Shown: piece after piece, positions 11,297 through 20,302 of the stretch
Layout of the letters: each line of letters begins with the position of its first letter
Position numbering within the stretch: position 1 is the stretch's first letter
NCBI GenBank assembly: GCA_016197365.1
Contig: JACPVS010000006.1
Location: forward strand, 704,954 to 768,953
From: Mycolicibacterium cosmeticum
GTDB lineage: Bacteria > Actinomycetota > Actinomycetes > Mycobacteriales > Mycobacteriaceae
Reading direction: 5' to 3'
Length of the DNA: 64,000 bases
The notes under the pieces: generated by a model
Databases searched by the model: none
The model's input: the letters and a program-made list of their open reading frames with translations, nothing else
Told to the model about the DNA's origin: nothing
Translations under genes and position numbers: made by a program

Positions 11297-11335
11297 CAGA
11301 GGAGCCTCGCCCGACGCCAGGGCGAGGCTCCTCTG
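11297..11335 (+). terminator. Strong hairpin terminator after whiB3
   Basis: A perfect 16-bp stem (CAGAGGAGCCTCGCCC at 11297-11312 pairing with 11320-11335) closes a seven-base loop. It lies 11 bases after the whiB3 stop. The trailing sequence is TGTGT rather than a clean T run, as is common in mycobacteria. Confidence 0.85.
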
Positions 11336-11414
11336 TGTGTAAAGCCGGTTCCCCGCCGATCCGGCGGTGGTAGTTCTTGAGCGTCCGCGCGAATGCACCG
11401 CCCAGGAGGTCCCC

Positions 11415-11855
11415 ATGCCCGACCCGTCAGCCGAGGGCACCGTGGTCGTCACAGAGACCGGCACCGGCACCTACACGCAGGAGATCATTGCGGGAGATCA
11501 CCGGCTGAGCGCCGACGAGCCGCGCCCGGTCGGCGACGATGCCGGTCCGACGCCCTACGACCTGCTGCTCGCAGGCCTCGGGGCCTGCACCTCGATGACG
11601 GTGCGGATGTACGCCGATCGCAAGAACTGGCCTCTGCAGCAGGTGCGCGTGACCTTGCGGCACTCCCGGATCCACGCCAAGGACTGCGCCGAGTGCGAGA
11701 CCACGATCGGATGGATCAGTTCGATCGATCGGGAGATCGAATTGACCGGCGACCTGGACGACACTCAACGTCAGAAACTGATGGACATCGCCGAGCGCTG
11801 CCCGGTCCATCAGACGTTGACCGGCGAGGTCCGGATCGCCACCACACTGCGCTGA
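11415..11855 (+). CDS. OsmC/Ohr-family peroxiredoxin-like protein
   Basis: A 146-residue OsmC-fold protein. The ATG at 11415 has AGGAGGT four bases upstream, so it is preferred over the longer in-frame ATG at 11367. The two redox Cys of the family are present: Cys58 in GLGACTSMT and Cys129 in AERCPVHQTL. Conserved GPTPYDLLLAGLG precedes the first. OsmC/Ohr proteins reduce organic hydroperoxides with a thiol partner; the AERCPVHQTL form is typical of the YhfA/OsmC-like branch, whose substrates are less certain. Cys91 and Cys94 (CAEC) form an extra pair not required in the family. The gene is monocistronic between the whiB3 terminator and a convergent membrane-protein gene. Confidence 0.88.
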   Translation: MPDPSAEGTVVVTETGTGTYTQEIIAGDHRLSADEPRPVGDDAGPTPYDLLLAGLGACTSMTVRMYADRKNWPLQQVRVTLRHSRIHAKDCAECETTIGWISSIDREIELTGDLDDTQRQKLMDIAERCPVHQTLTGEVRIATTLR

Positions 11856-11870
11856 CGGGGATCTCGGCGC

Positions 11871-12713
11871 TCACGACCGCGTGAAGGCATTCTGCACGAG
11901 CTTGCTGTCATATCCGGACGGAGCCTCACCGCTGACTGCGTACTGGTAGACCGCGACCCGGAAGATCCCGTTGAGTGCGCTGGAGATGACCGATACGACG
12001 ATCACAGCGATGACACCGAGTGCGCCGACCGCCAAAGCCAGCGGCGGAATGCCCAGGGCGGCCAATCCGACACAGCCCACCGCCGTCACCAGAACAATCG
12101 CCATGATTGCCCACACAGTGAATGCGGTGATGGAGAACGTCCCGAAGGCGCCTTCGCCCCAGCGGGCTTTGACGACAGCCGCAGAGCGTTTGAGCGACTG
12201 CCACGGCCCGCCGCCCTCCAGTGCGATCACCGGGACGACGAAGAAGGTCGCGATCGCCCAAGCCGCCCCGGCGATCCAGGTCGCGATCTTGCCCGCGGCC
12301 GGTACCCGGTCCTCGATGAGTCGCAGAACCAGACCGACAGTGGCGGCGACAAAGGTCCAGGCCAGGATCGGGCCGATGAGGCGGCCGGCGGCCGACAGTC
12401 CTTCGCTCACGCTGGTGTCTTCGCCGCGCAGCGAGCGAGCAGCGCAGTCGGCGAGCGCGACGTTGAAGAAGATCGCGATGAAGGTCGACACGTAGGCGCT
12501 CACCGCGACGGCGATGTAGTAGACCGGGTTGTGCTCGTCGAACGCCTCAGTTTCGAATACACCGGTGACGAGGGCTGCGGGCACCCAGATCGCCAGCAAC
12601 GCAAGGATCGCGAAGACCGTCGACAGCGCCGGGAACACCACCAGCGAACGGTCGCTTTTCAGCACACTCCAGCTCTGCTTGGTGAGTGCCCAGCCACGTG
12701 AGATTCGACCCAT
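11871..12713 (-). CDS. DUF6159-type integral membrane protein
   Basis: A 280-residue protein starting at MGRISRGW (12713); a longer in-frame start exists at 12806 but its extra residues look non-coding. Residues 22-45, 70-95, 125-150, 155-180, 200-225 and 230-255 are strongly hydrophobic, suggesting six membrane helices. The N-terminal GRISRGWALTKQSWSVLKSDRSLVVFP pattern is typical of a family of mycobacterial and other actinobacterial membrane proteins of unknown function. It is divergent from the HtrA-type protease at 12896 and convergent with the OsmC gene. Proximity to an envelope protease hints at an envelope role, but that is only inference. Confidence 0.72.
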   Translation of the reverse strand: MGRISRGWALTKQSWSVLKSDRSLVVFPALSTVFAILALLAIWVPAALVTGVFETEAFDEHNPVYYIAVAVSAYVSTFIAIFFNVALADCAARSLRGEDTSVSEGLSAAGRLIGPILAWTFVAATVGLVLRLIEDRVPAAGKIATWIAGAAWAIATFFVVPVIALEGGGPWQSLKRSAAVVKARWGEGAFGTFSITAFTVWAIMAIVLVTAVGCVGLAALGIPPLALAVGALGVIAVIVVSVISSALNGIFRVAVYQYAVSGEAPSGYDSKLVQNAFTRS

Positions 12714-12808
12714 CGACCCGCCCCGTCCACGGAAGTATGCCGAATCGTAACCATCGCGACCTGCATTTGGCGCGGCAAGGCGAAAATCTCGGCATTGTGC
12801 GAACAAAC

Positions 12809-12827
12809 TCTCAGTCCAGTCTCAGCC
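12809..12827 (+). promoter_or_regulatory. MprA-box-like direct repeat upstream of the HtrA protease
   Basis: Two eight-base units, TCTCAGTC (12809-12816) and TCTCAGCC (12820-12827), are separated by three bases. The resulting 19-bp site with an 11-bp period matches the published layout of the binding site of the response regulator MprA (two loosely conserved 8-bp repeats with a 3-bp spacer), which controls pepD in M. tuberculosis. Confidence 0.5.
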
Positions 12828-12895
12828 GTCGCCGGATGATGGGGTTAAAGCAACTGTGCTCTTTGATGATTCAAGAAAGTGATGCACACCTCACG

Positions 12896-14212
12896 ATGAC
12901 AAGCCCTGAGCAGCAACCGTTTCAGCCACACGACCCGAACGCCCCTCTGACCCAGCCGATCCCGCGTGTCTATGACTGGCGGTATGCCACCCGGCAACCG
13001 GTTCCTCCTTTCTATCAGGCTGCGCCGCAGCCTGATCGGGCTGCCACTCCGCGCAAGCGATCCCGTGCCGGGTTGATCGCAGTGGGCGCGCTCGCCGTTG
13101 CCGTGGCAGGTGGCGGAATCGGTGCCACCACAGCGTGGTTCGCGCATCCCGAAAGCGCCACTCCCCCGCACGCGGTCGCGTCCCCGAACCCCGTCTCGAA
13201 GGCGCCCACGGCTCAGCCGGCCGCCAGCGCCCCCACCGGTTCCGTCGAGCAGGTGGCGGCCAAGGTCATGCCCAGCGTCGTGAAGCTGCGAATCCAGATG
13301 GGCCAGGGTGAGGCTGAGGGTTCTGGCGTCGTGTTGTCCTCCGACGGCCTCATCCTCACCAACAATCACGTGGCAGCAGCGGACGCGGACAGCCCCGACG
13401 GCGCCCAGCCCGCAGCGATGGACGGCAGCGGGGCCACGCGGACGGTCACGTTCTCCGACGGCCGCTCGGTCCCCTTCACCGTGGTGGGTACCGATCCCTC
13501 CGGCGACCTCGCCGTCGTGCACGCCGAGGGCGTCTCCGGCTTGACGCCGATCGCGATCGGATCGTCCAAGGACGTCAAGGTGGGCCAGCAGGTGGTGGCC
13601 ATCGGGTCGCCGCTGGGCCTGCAGGGCACCGTCACCACCGGCATCGTCAGCGCACTGAACCGCCCGGTGGCAGCCGGTGACGGCTCGGGCGGCGGCCAGG
13701 CTTCCGTGCTGGACGCCATCCAGACGGATGCGGCGATCAACCCGGGTAACTCGGGCGGCGCGCTGGTGAACATGAACGGTGAACTGATCGGGCTGAACTC
13801 GGCGATCGCCACGTTGGGCGCGAGCCAGGGCGGTCCGGGCGGCGGAGGCGGCGGCGAGAGCGGCTCGATCGGGCTGGGCTTCGCCATCCCGTCGGATCAG
13901 GCCAAGCGCATCGCCGACGAACTCGTGTCCACGGGAACCGCCAGCCACGGTTCGTTGGGTGTGCAGCTCAGCGCCGACGCGCGGGCCGCCAGCGGAGCCG
14001 CCATTGCCAAGGTGGCCGACGGCGGACCGGCCGCGGATGCCGGCATCCCGGATGGTGTGGTGATCACCAAAGTCAACGACCAGGTGATCGACGGCCCAGA
14101 GGCTCTGGTCGCGGCCGTGCGCTCAAAGGCGCCGGGCGACAACGTCTCCCTGACCTATGAGGACCCGTCCGGTGCCTCTCAGACAACTCAGGTGACGCTC
14201 GGGAAGGCGTGA
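12896..14212 (+). CDS. HtrA/DegP-family serine protease, PepD-type, with PDZ domain
   Basis: A 438-residue membrane-anchored S1C protease. Order of parts: Pro/Gln-rich cytoplasmic N-terminus (1-55), one membrane helix (about 59-82), Pro/Ala linker, trypsin-like domain with the triad His158 (LTNNHV), Asp204 (DPSGDLAVV) and Ser286 (NPGNSGGAL), a Gly-rich insert near 310-320, and a C-terminal PDZ domain (about 345-435). Family role: folding and degradation of damaged exported proteins. The layout and the MprA-like repeat upstream point to a PepD (Rv0983)-type gene, although M. tuberculosis has none at this locus. The start at MTSPEQQ is uncertain: no good ribosome-binding site is visible, and in-frame ATGs also occur at 12866 and 12836. 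Confidence 0.88.
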   Translation: MTSPEQQPFQPHDPNAPLTQPIPRVYDWRYATRQPVPPFYQAAPQPDRAATPRKRSRAGLIAVGALAVAVAGGGIGATTAWFAHPESATPPHAVASPNPVSKAPTAQPAASAPTGSVEQVAAKVMPSVVKLRIQMGQGEAEGSGVVLSSDGLILTNNHVAAADADSPDGAQPAAMDGSGATRTVTFSDGRSVPFTVVGTDPSGDLAVVHAEGVSGLTPIAIGSSKDVKVGQQVVAIGSPLGLQGTVTTGIVSALNRPVAAGDGSGGGQASVLDAIQTDAAINPGNSGGALVNMNGELIGLNSAIATLGASQGGPGGGGGGESGSIGLGFAIPSDQAKRIADELVSTGTASHGSLGVQLSADARAASGAAIAKVADGGPAADAGIPDGVVITKVNDQVIDGPEALVAAVRSKAPGDNVSLTYEDPSGASQTTQVTLGKA

Positions 14213-14236
14213 TCATCCGCCGATAACCCATGACCA

Positions 14237-14280
14237 ACGGCCGCCGCAATGTCCCCCATCCCCCTCATTGCGGCGGTCGT
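14237..14280. terminator. Bidirectional terminator between htrA-type gene and cutinase
   Basis: A 15-bp stem with one G-U pair (14237-14251 with 14266-14280) encloses a C-rich loop. TTTCGTTT follows on the plus strand. It lies between convergent genes and can serve both. Confidence 0.8.
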
Positions 14281-14286
14281 TTTCGT

Positions 14287-15000
14287 TTACGTGGACTGCT
14301 GACCGGACGGCGCCGACGGCGCCATTTGCCGGATGACGAAATCCGCTGCCTGGCCCGCCATCCCGTTGTCCTTGTAGGCGCTGTGCGCCGCCCGGTCCAG
14401 GCTGATACCCGGCGAACACACCGGATCGCCCGGCGCGCACAATTCGAGTGTCTTGCCCTGGTAGCGACCGCCGATCTCGATGGGCGGCGCGTCGTGGTCT
14501 GCGAGCCCGAGGAACAGCGGAGACGGTGTTCCGAACATCACGACCGCGGCAACGTGCGAGGCCACCGAGGCTGGCATGGGCCCGGAAATACCTGCGGGAA
14601 GGGCGAATCCGGCGGGGACGGTGTCCATCGTGGTGTAGCCGGCCACCGCTGCACCTTGTGAGTACCCACCGAGGACGACCCTCGTGTCCGGGCAGGCGGC
14701 GACCGTGGACTCGATCGTGTTACTGCCGTCGGCAATGCCCTGTGCCGCCTGCGTGAAGTCCAGCGACGCCGGGTAATTCACCGCGTCGGCTGTCACCGTT
14801 TCGCCCGGGAGCCGGGCAGTGAGCGCATCGACGAAGGCCTGGCCGGTGGCACCGATCCCCGGGGCCTCGAACGTCCCGCGCGCAAAGACGACCTCGACGT
14901 CCGGGCATCCGGGCGCCGCTGAGGCGGTGGCCTGCGGCCCGAGTAGCGCGGTGAGAGACAGCCCCGCGGCGATGATCGTGGATCCGGTGGCGAGCTTCAT
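14287..15000 (-). CDS. Secreted cutinase-family serine esterase
   Basis: A 237-residue exported protein with a signal peptide ending at ATASA-APG (about residue 29). The cutinase/alpha-beta-hydrolase signature is clear: Ser114 in GGYSQGAAV, Asp192 in APGDPVCSPG and His206 in AAHSAYKDNG. Cys pairs (Cys32 and Cys103, Cys188 and Cys195) would form the family disulfides. Mycobacterial cutinase-like proteins hydrolyse lipid esters or act as phospholipases and mycolate-related esterases outside the cell. The ATG at 15000 is chosen because GGGAGG lies upstream and it starts the signal peptide; a longer frame to 15153 is not supported. It is divergent from the small exported protein at 15179. Confidence 0.9.
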   Translation of the reverse strand: MKLATGSTIIAAGLSLTALLGPQATASAAPGCPDVEVVFARGTFEAPGIGATGQAFVDALTARLPGETVTADAVNYPASLDFTQAAQGIADGSNTIESTVAACPDTRVVLGGYSQGAAVAGYTTMDTVPAGFALPAGISGPMPASVASHVAAVVMFGTPSPLFLGLADHDAPPIEIGGRYQGKTLELCAPGDPVCSPGISLDRAAHSAYKDNGMAGQAADFVIRQMAPSAPSGQQST

Positions 15001-15178
15001 GGTGTGGCCTCCCTGGTTGGTGAGATGAGCCTCCCGTGATGACGCCTCCGCCACATCGCTGCTGGCAACCAGCTGTGAATACCGGCTAGCAGGTATCGCA
15101 GACGGAGGCCAACCAGGATGCCCCGAGCACCTCCGCGGGCAGACGATGGTCACACCTTCGACTCAGCAGGGGAACAGC

Positions 15179-15388
15179 ATGAAGATCAACATGTTTCGAG
15201 CAACCGGCATCGCCGTCTTCGCGACCGCGGCAGCCATCGGTCTGGCACCCGCCGCGTCCGCTGCACCCGAGCCGGCATGCAGCCGGGTCAGCATCACCTG
15301 CGCGGGGTCGGGTGACTACAGCGCCAACTTCAGCCAGCCGGTGTCACAGCCGGACCCGTACGGCTTCCTGTTCTGGCAGCGGCCATAA
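15179..15388 (+). CDS. Small exported protein of unknown function
   Basis: A 69-residue peptide with a clear signal peptide: MKINMFRATG, a hydrophobic core, and cleavage near ASAAPEPA (about residue 28). The mature 40 residues contain two Cys that could pair (ACSRVSITCAG), and end in an aromatic PYGFLFWQRP. AGGGGA before the ATG is a good ribosome-binding site. No family was recognised. It is the first of four small secreted proteins in a row (15179-17158). Confidence 0.6.
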   Translation: MKINMFRATGIAVFATAAAIGLAPAASAAPEPACSRVSITCAGSGDYSANFSQPVSQPDPYGFLFWQRP

Positions 15389-15495
15389 GCGCATTCCTGC
15401 CAGCGGTGGATCAATTTCTGCCTGCCGGAATGCGACTGCCACACAACCCGTTTCAACCATCAGAGCAACAACGACAACAGAAGAAGATGATCGAC

Positions 15496-15666
15496 ATGAA
15501 GAAGCTCCCCATCGCCACCATGATCGCCACCAGCATGACCGCCGCAGTCCTCGGCCTGGCAGCACCCGCCCAAGCTGCGGTGCACAGCCCCGCCGGCCCC
15601 AGCTACAGCGTCGACAACCAGGACGAGGTCAACACCACAAACGGCTTCGTCGACCAGGCCTTCTGA
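15496..15666 (+). CDS. Very small exported peptide
   Basis: A 56-residue protein: MKKLPIATMIATSMTAAVLGLAAPAQA is a textbook signal peptide (written here only to show cleavage after AQA), leaving a mature peptide of about 29 residues beginning AVHSPAGPSYS and ending GFVDQAF. AGAAGAAG upstream fits the start at 15496; an alternative ATG is nine bases earlier. It is followed at once by a strong terminator, supporting a real transcription unit. No homologous family was recognised. Confidence 0.55.
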   Translation: MKKLPIATMIATSMTAAVLGLAAPAQAAVHSPAGPSYSVDNQDEVNTTNGFVDQAF

Positions 15667-15678
15667 CCTGACCAACCC

Positions 15679-15713
15679 ACAACACCCCCGGCCCCTGCGG
15701 CCGGGGGTGTTGT
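15679..15713 (+). terminator. Hairpin terminator after the small exported peptides
   Basis: A perfect 15-bp stem (ACAACACCCCCGGCC at 15679-15693 with 15699-15713) has a five-base loop and begins 12 bases after the 15496-15666 stop. Confidence 0.85.
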
Positions 15714-15874
15714 CGTCTGCGCCACCTCCGCACCGCGAGCCTGTAGTTACGCACGCCGCCACCTGACAAACTCCGCCACACCTACAGCCTCGCGAGGAGT
15801 CGGGGAGGCGTCTGCGCGTAACCATTACGAGGCGAATGACGAATACAAGTCAGTGACCTCGAAGGGAAGCCCGA

Positions 15875-16381
15875 ATGCCACACCCGCGTAGCCGTGCGAT
15901 CGTCGTCATCTCCGCACTGGCGATCCCGGCCGTCCTCACCATCGCGCCGGCGCATGCCGACCCGCTGCTGCCCGCCTTCTGTGTGCCGGCCACCGTCGAG
16001 GACGGTGTGTGCACCGCACGGCTGGTATCCGTGACGACCGATGTCGTCGACGGGACGATCACCGGGGCTCCGGTCGGCAGCACAGACACGGTAACCCTTG
16101 CGGGACAAGGGGATGTCTACCTGAAGTCCACGGGATTCGGCACCGTCCCGCCGGAGGCCGTGCAGAACTGGGACGCCACGCTCGACCGCGTGAACAGCCT
16201 CTCCGTGGACCCCAACGATCCCAGTTGGTACGGCAACGCCAAGTCCAAGGTGTTCCTGCCCAGGACCTTGAACGACCTTGCGACCCGATTCCCACCCGAC
16301 AGCCTGGTGGTTCGGTTCGCGGCCGACGAAACCCAGCCGGGCACATTCCGGCTGGTTTCCATTCAGCCGACATTCCAGTAG
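15875..16381 (+). CDS. Exported protein of unknown function
   Basis: A 168-residue protein with a signal peptide (MPHPRSRAIVVIS, core, cleavage at AHADP near residue 29). The mature part has two Cys close together (FCVPATVEDGVC) and is otherwise Asp/Thr/Val-rich with likely beta structure. There is no lipobox and no membrane segment after the signal. It resembles conserved mycobacterial secreted proteins without assigned function. It is transcribed in the same direction as its small exported neighbours, from its own promoter because a terminator separates them. Confidence 0.68.
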   Translation: MPHPRSRAIVVISALAIPAVLTIAPAHADPLLPAFCVPATVEDGVCTARLVSVTTDVVDGTITGAPVGSTDTVTLAGQGDVYLKSTGFGTVPPEAVQNWDATLDRVNSLSVDPNDPSWYGNAKSKVFLPRTLNDLATRFPPDSLVVRFAADETQPGTFRLVSIQPTFQ

Positions 16382-16846
16382 CGCCAAATAGGCACCGCCG
16401 AGGCAGGAACGCCAAGGGTGGTCTCGCCGGAGCGCCTATCATCCTCAGGGTGGGTATGGGGCGCGGGAAGACCGAGCATGCCGGCGCGCACAATTCGAGT
16501 GCCGGTCACGGGTTTTGGGGTAGGAACGACGAGGCGAAGGCGTTCTCGACCCCTGCCCGACGCCGTGACGAGCGCGAACTCATTCGAAACGAACTGCTTC
16601 TTTGGATCGCCGATCAGGAGCCCGCCGAGGACGTTGACTCCACTCTTTCGGAGTAGCGAGCCCCGACATGATCCACTGCCCGCGCCTCCGTCTGCTGGTC
16701 CTCGACAGTGGTCTCGGTGGTGGCGAATTGCGGCTTACCGGTAGCTACCATTCCACGGCGGGCAGGGGCAGGACACGCCTAGAGTTCAGAAGTCAATCGC
16801 AAATGCCGTGGTCAGCTACTGCGGCGGGATAACCGGGGGCGGGAAC
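16382..16846. other. Sparse region between two exported-protein genes
   Basis: Apart from the doubtful 66-residue frame at 16456-16656, this 465-base stretch shows no convincing gene on either strand, no strong hairpin and no repeat. The last 100 bases probably hold the promoter of the DUF732 gene. Confidence 0.5.
16456..16656 (+). CDS. Possible small hypothetical protein
   Basis: A 66-residue frame starting at ATG 16456, with AGGGTG just upstream. The C-terminal half (RRRDERELIRNELLLWIADQ, then an acidic end) has the composition of a genuine soluble helical protein, unlike the random Arg/Pro-rich shadows around it. The N-terminal half is less convincing, and no family was recognised. The real start could be different. 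It lies in an otherwise gene-free stretch of 465 bases between two exported-protein genes. Confidence 0.35.
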   Translation: MGRGKTEHAGAHNSSAGHGFWGRNDEAKAFSTPARRRDERELIRNELLLWIADQEPAEDVDSTLSE

Positions 16847-17158
16847 ATGCGAAAACAGCTTGCAGGAATCGGGGCCGCGGCAATGCTTGCCGTTGGCTTT
16901 GTCGGCGCACCGTCGGCTCACGCGGACGACCAGTCCTTTCTGAACGAACTCCGCGCAAACAACTTCCCAGGTCTGACTTTCGCAGGCCAACAGATGCCCG
17001 ACAGCGCCGCCGTGGCGCAGGGATACATGGCCTGCAATCGGATGCATTTGGGGCAGTCAGCGGAGGACTTGATCGCGCAGGTGAACCCTGCCGACACCAA
17101 CATCGGCCGCATGCTGGTGCACGCCGCGCAACACAATCTGTGCCCCGACACGCTCTGA
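16847..17158 (+). CDS. DUF732 family exported protein
   Basis: A 103-residue protein starting at MRKQLAG (16847), after a GGGGGCGGGAA ribosome-binding site. The signal peptide is cleaved at SAHADDQ (about residue 27). The mature domain has the DUF732 pattern: DQSFLNELRANNFPG near the start, then two Cys spaced about 45 residues apart (YMACNRM and HNLCPDTL) that likely form a disulfide. DUF732 proteins are small exported mycobacterial proteins of unknown function, often in multiple copies. It reads into the hairpin at 17174-17203. Confidence 0.82.
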   Translation: MRKQLAGIGAAAMLAVGFVGAPSAHADDQSFLNELRANNFPGLTFAGQQMPDSAAVAQGYMACNRMHLGQSAEDLIAQVNPADTNIGRMLVHAAQHNLCPDTL

Positions 17159-17173
17159 CGGTCATCAACGAAA

Positions 17174-17203
17174 ACACCCCCGGCCCAACAGGACCGGGGG
17201 TGT
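17174..17203. terminator. Hairpin terminator, left copy
   Basis: Stem ACACCCCCGG (17174-17183) pairs with CCGGGGGTGT (17194-17203). AAAA on the left gives a U-tract for minus-strand transcripts. It also lies 15 bases after the DUF732 stop and can end that transcript. It is identical to the groEL1 terminator at 17680-17709. Confidence 0.8.
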
Positions 17204-17264
17204 CTCGCGAAGCAACGAGCTAGTGAGCGTGGCCGTGGTGGCCATGCCCGTGATCCTCGGCCTC

Positions 17265-17297
17265 GGCCGGCTTGTCGACGACAGCCGTCTCGGTGGT
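17265..17297 (+). other. Left copy of the phage attB-type sequence, broken after the core
   Basis: The first 33 bases match the groEL1 attachment site at 17771 exactly, including the central GT (17287-17288). Matching stops nine bases after the GT. This half-site is what a recombined att junction would look like. Confidence 0.5.
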
Positions 17298-17328
17298 CGC
17301 CGAGGTAAGCCGGGCCGACGTCAAAACC

Positions 17329-17616
17329 TCACAGGTAGTCTTCCTGCCATCGCAAGCCGAGCGCACGGATCTCGTCGGAGGTGGCGCTCCGAAATTCGCG
17401 ATACGTCGTTTCGCTGCATTTCTGGCACGCTTGATCTCCGTACATCGTGCCGATCAGCGGACCGCGTTGCCGTCCGTTGATGCAAAAAACATCGCCGAGC
17501 TCACCACAGATGAGGACGACCGCCCCACATGCAGGGCAGGTGCAGAGATCCGGTCCTGCTTCGCCACCACACGGACAATCTGCGTTCAAGAACCACACCG
17601 GCGGATCGACCTGCAT
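17329..17616 (-). CDS. Small Cys-rich protein, possible zinc ribbon
   Basis: A 95-residue protein with nine Cys, including CPCGG (14-16), CTCPACG (25-30), Cys37, Cys45 and a CQKC pair near residue 65, which suggests one or two zinc-binding knuckles. The acidic C-terminal half ends in LRWQEDYL. There is no signal peptide. TAGGTT with an extended TG sits six bases before the ATG, indicating a leaderless transcript. It is the only gene inside the 506-base unit bounded by two copies of the groEL1 3' end, so it is likely to have arrived with an integration or recombination event. No function can be assigned. Confidence 0.6.
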   Translation of the reverse strand: MQVDPPVWFLNADCPCGGEAGPDLCTCPACGAVVLICGELGDVFCINGRQRGPLIGTMYGDQACQKCSETTYREFRSATSDEIRALGLRWQEDYL

Positions 17617-17673
17617 AAGGCGAACCTAGCATCACGGCACTACACATTTTGTTCGTGCAAGCGGCCGCGCAAG

Positions 17674-19429
<1,756 letters not shown>

Positions 19430-19729
19430 TTACTTGTTGACGACAGCCAACACGTCACGCGCGGAGAGGATCAGGTACTCCTCGCCGCCGTACTTGATCT
19501 CGGTGCCGCCGTACTTGCTGTAGATGACGGTGTCGCCCTCGGCAACGTCCAGGGGGATCCGCTTCTCGCCATCCTCATCCCAGCGGCCGGGGCCAACTGC
19601 GACGACGGTGCCTTCCTGCGGCTTTTCCTTGGCGGTGTCGGGGATGACCAGACCCGAAGCGGTCGTGGTCTCGGCCTCGTTGGCCTGAACGAGGATCTTG
19701 TCCTCGAGTGGCTTGATGTTGACTGCCAC
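19430..19729 (-). CDS. groES: 10-kDa co-chaperonin GroES
   Basis: A 99-residue co-chaperonin that caps GroEL rings. Nearly every family feature is present: [12 protein letters not shown] at the N-terminus, the mobile loop [12 protein letters not shown], and the [17 protein letters not shown] barrel strand. The GTG at 19729 ([10 protein letters not shown]) is chosen because GGAGGG lies eight bases upstream and it gives the usual length; the ATG at 19744 would add five odd residues. It is the first gene of the heat-shock operon groES-groEL1 and is preceded by a CIRCE operator. Confidence 0.97.
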   Translation of the reverse strand: MAVNIKPLEDKILVQANEAETTTASGLVIPDTAKEKPQEGTVVAVGPGRWDEDGEKRIPLDVAEGDTVIYSKYGGTEIKYGGEEYLILSARDVLAVVNK

Positions 19730-19858
19730 GATGGAGCCCTCCACTTAGTTGGGTGCGGGTCCGGTTGTCCGGGCCCTGCTGTTTTCCAGGTGTTCGGCAG
19801 ACGCCCGTGCCCTCGCTCCGTCGTCGCGGGTGCCGGCGCTGGGGTTGGCCGCTGCCAT

Positions 19859-19892
19859 CTAGCACTCTATACACGAGAGTGCCAGCGCTCAA
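19859..19892 (-). promoter_or_regulatory. CIRCE operator (HrcA) overlapping the groES promoter
   Basis: CTAGCACTC (19859-19867), nine bases, then GAGTGCCAG (19877-19885) matches the CIRCE consensus TTAGCACTC-N9-GAGTGCTAA. On the minus strand a -35 TTGAGC (19887-19892) and -10 TAGAGT (19864-19869) are 17 bases apart, so bound HrcA would cover the promoter. The hrcA gene is not in the window. Confidence 0.9.
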
Positions 19893-19977
19893 GGATGGGC
19901 TCCGATAATCGGCGGAGCACCCCACCGGTCGGCCCCGGTGAGCCAAAACTTCCAGCGGGCTCACAGGAAACCGTCGT

Positions 19978-19983
19978 TACGGT
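19978..19983 (+). promoter_or_regulatory. Candidate -10 box for a leaderless esxF-like transcript
   Basis: TACGGT lies six bases (AAATAT) before the GTG start at 19990, so transcription should begin at or next to the first codon. No Shine-Dalgarno sequence is present. Confidence 0.5.
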
Positions 19984-19989
19984 AAATAT

Positions 19990-20301
19990 GTGACTGGGGA
20001 TGGGGTACTCGGGGTCTCACCAACGGAATTGAAACGCGTATCTGCGACGGTGTCGTCGACCGCTGACGAACTGGTCCAGGGGCTTCAGGCGCTGGACGCC
20101 GAGGTGTCGGGATTCGTGGGCAACGGCTGGACCGGGATGTCCAGCGGATCCTTCGCGAAATCGTTCTGGCATTGGCACGAAGGTGCGATGGAGGTGCACG
20201 CCGGCCTCGCCGAGATGGCGAATCTGCTGAGCACGGCGGCCGACGGCTACCAGCGCCGAGACGAGGCGTCGGCGCAAGCTCTCGGCGGCGGGGGCATCTG
20301 A
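19990..20301 (+). CDS. WXG100 protein, EsxF-like partner of a CpnT-type toxin
   Basis: A 103-residue helical-hairpin protein with the turn motif W47-T-G49 (GNGWTGMSSG). It has the length I recall for M. tuberculosis EsxF (Rv3905c) and shares its HWHEGAMEVHAGL-like second helix and its C-terminal YQRRDEASAQAL. In M. tuberculosis EsxF forms a dimer with EsxE that is needed to export and display the outer-membrane toxin CpnT. Here the next two genes are an EsxE-like protein and a CpnT-like protein, so the same three-gene unit is present. The GTG start has a -10 box six bases away. One base separates its stop from the next start. Confidence 0.85.
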   Translation: MTGDGVLGVSPTELKRVSATVSSTADELVQGLQALDAEVSGFVGNGWTGMSSGSFAKSFWHWHEGAMEVHAGLAEMANLLSTAADGYQRRDEASAQALGGGGI

Positions 20302-20302
20302 C

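Larger units (their letters stand above)
17168..17297 (-). pseudogene. Duplicated, displaced 3' end of groEL1 with its terminator
   Basis: Bases 17168-17243 are identical to 17674-17749, and similarity continues to 17297/17803 at a constant offset of 506. On the minus strand this copy encodes [19 protein letters not shown] followed by HHGHAH and a stop, that is, the groEL1 C-terminus with a few substitutions, and then the same terminator. Upstream of the copied part the groEL1 reading frame is lost, with only decayed similarity to about 17320. It is a remnant and not a gene. Confidence 0.85.
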
